From contig NZ_CP107996.1 in assembly GCF_036088315.1 (NCBI RefSeq), forward strand, positions 4,237,501 through 4,301,500: a stretch of DNA of 64,000 nucleotides. Reading direction: 5' to 3'. The position numbers were made by a program, and so were the translations under genes. The stretch is from Streptomyces sp. NBC_00344. Lineage in GTDB: Bacteria; Actinomycetota; Actinomycetes; Streptomycetales; Streptomycetaceae. Position 1 is the stretch's first letter; each line of letters starts with the position of its first letter. Below are positions 63,404 through 64,000 of this stretch, in pieces. A model generated the notes under the pieces. That model had not been told where the DNA came from. It did not search any database and saw nothing but the letters and a program-made list of their open reading frames with translations.

Positions 63404-64000
63404 TCAGGCACCGGACGGGCTGATCTCCGGCCGGCCCGGGGCGAGTGCCCGGCCCCGACGCGTGATCGCGCAGAGAAGCAGCGCGAGGGCGGCGGCCGAT
63501 GTGGGGACGGCATAGCCGGCGGTGGCGCCGAGACGCTCCACCACCCAGCCCCCGGTGGCCGAGCCGGTGGCGATGCCGCCGAGGAGCGCCGTCACCGCAA
63601 GCGTCATGCCCTCGTTCAACTGACCGTCGGGCGTGATGCGCTGGACCAGCGTCATGCCGGTGACCATGGTCGGTGCGGTGGCCGCGCCCGCGACCAGCAG
63701 GGTGCAGGCGACGGCGAGCAGCGACCCGGTCGCCGACGCGGCCAGCAGGGGGCCTGTCATCAGGAAGGTCATCGCCGCCAGGCAGCCGAGCAGCCGCCGT
63801 TGTACGTCCGCCGCCGGGCGGACCGATCCGTAGAGGAGCCCCGCGGCACACGACCCGGCCGCCTGGAGGGCCAGCACCGCGCCCGCTGCCGCGCGGTGTC
63901 CATGCGTGTCGGCGAAGGCGATGGTGGTGACCTCGAGGGCGCCGAAGACCGCGCCGGCGGCGAGGAAGACGGCGAGCAGCGCGGGAAAACCGGGGTGCCG
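63404..64000 (-). CDS. MFS transporter (C-terminal part; continues beyond window)
   Basis: The 3' 199 codons of a major facilitator superfamily gene; the 5' half lies beyond the right edge. About six hydrophobic helices are visible, and the sequence includes AVFGALEVTTIAFADTHGH and VTGMTLVQRITPDGQLNEG, typical of drug-efflux-like MFS proteins after the central loop. The C-terminus is short and polar. The frame stays open to the last base. The substrate is unknown. It is convergent with the hydrolase gene. Confidence 0.85.
   Translation of the reverse strand, partial: RHPGFPALLAVFLAAGAVFGALEVTTIAFADTHGHRAAAGAVLALQAAGSCAAGLLYGSVRPAADVQRRLLGCLAAMTFLMTGPLLAASATGSLLAVACTLLVAGAATAPTMVTGMTLVQRITPDGQLNEGMTLAVTALLGGIATGSATGGWVVERLGATAGYAVPTSAAALALLLCAITRRGRALAPGRPEISPSGA

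Overview
The window is a high-GC actinobacterial chromosome segment, almost certainly from Streptomyces. The evidence is GTG/TTG starts with purine-rich ribosome sites, typical Streptomyces 23S/5S rRNA, mtrA-mtrB-lpqB, a 1.65 kDa-scale (about 1650-residue) NAD-glutamate dehydrogenase, the kinase pair pkaA/pkaB, prfB, ftsE-ftsX, smpB-ssrA and XRE/DUF397 regulators. As far as I remember, the order follows the S. coelicolor chromosome between mtrA and smpB, so most of the window is core chromosome.

Left end (1-15.2 kb): the 3' part of a 23S rRNA gene, a 5S gene and a strong terminator. Next is a minus-strand envelope module (integral membrane protein, DUF4129, DUF4350, MoxR ATPase, DUF58) with overlapping or nearly touching genes. 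Divergent from it are mtnA, the MtrA/MtrB two-component system with lipoprotein LpqB, a palindrome-rich spacer and a ComF-like phosphoribosyltransferase.

15.2-30 kb: long-form ribosome hibernation factor, a NarL-type response regulator, a YcaQ-like DNA glycosylase and a GNAT acetyltransferase (both minus), secA, a Rv3235-type accessory gene, a DUF6912-type gene, a HAD phosphatase and the NAD-glutamate dehydrogenase.

30-38 kb: a cell-wall polymer locus. It has a TagG/TagH-type ABC exporter followed by a GT87-type glycosyltransferase (minus), a divergent TetR regulator, a TarS/TarP-like GT2 glycosyltransferase and a GT-C-like membrane protein. 37.4-41.1 kb is a sugar ABC importer (binding protein, MalF-like, MalG-like) whose MalF-like subunit carries an unusual extracellular insertion.

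41.3-50.4 kb: a large FHA-FtsK/EccC-like ATPase divergent from the Ser/Thr kinases PkaA and PkaB, then prfB, a repeat-rich LAETG sortase substrate and a tiny zinc-ribbon membrane protein. 50.7-54.6 kb: ftsE-ftsX, an S41 protease, smpB and tmRNA, i.e. division and ribosome rescue.

54.6-62.6 kb is the accessory-looking part, starting immediately after the tmRNA terminator. It holds a DUF1059 gene, a 633-base degenerate stretch, a WXG-type small protein with a 695-residue unknown partner, an isolated lipoprotein, a coupled lipoprotein/secreted-protein pair, small hypothetical genes and an XRE/DUF397 pair. The window ends with a dienelactone-hydrolase family gene and the 3' part of an MFS transporter. 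The WXG-type module and the insertion-bearing MalF-like permease are the best candidates for something undescribed. No CRISPR array, intact insertion sequence, integrase or tRNA gene was seen.
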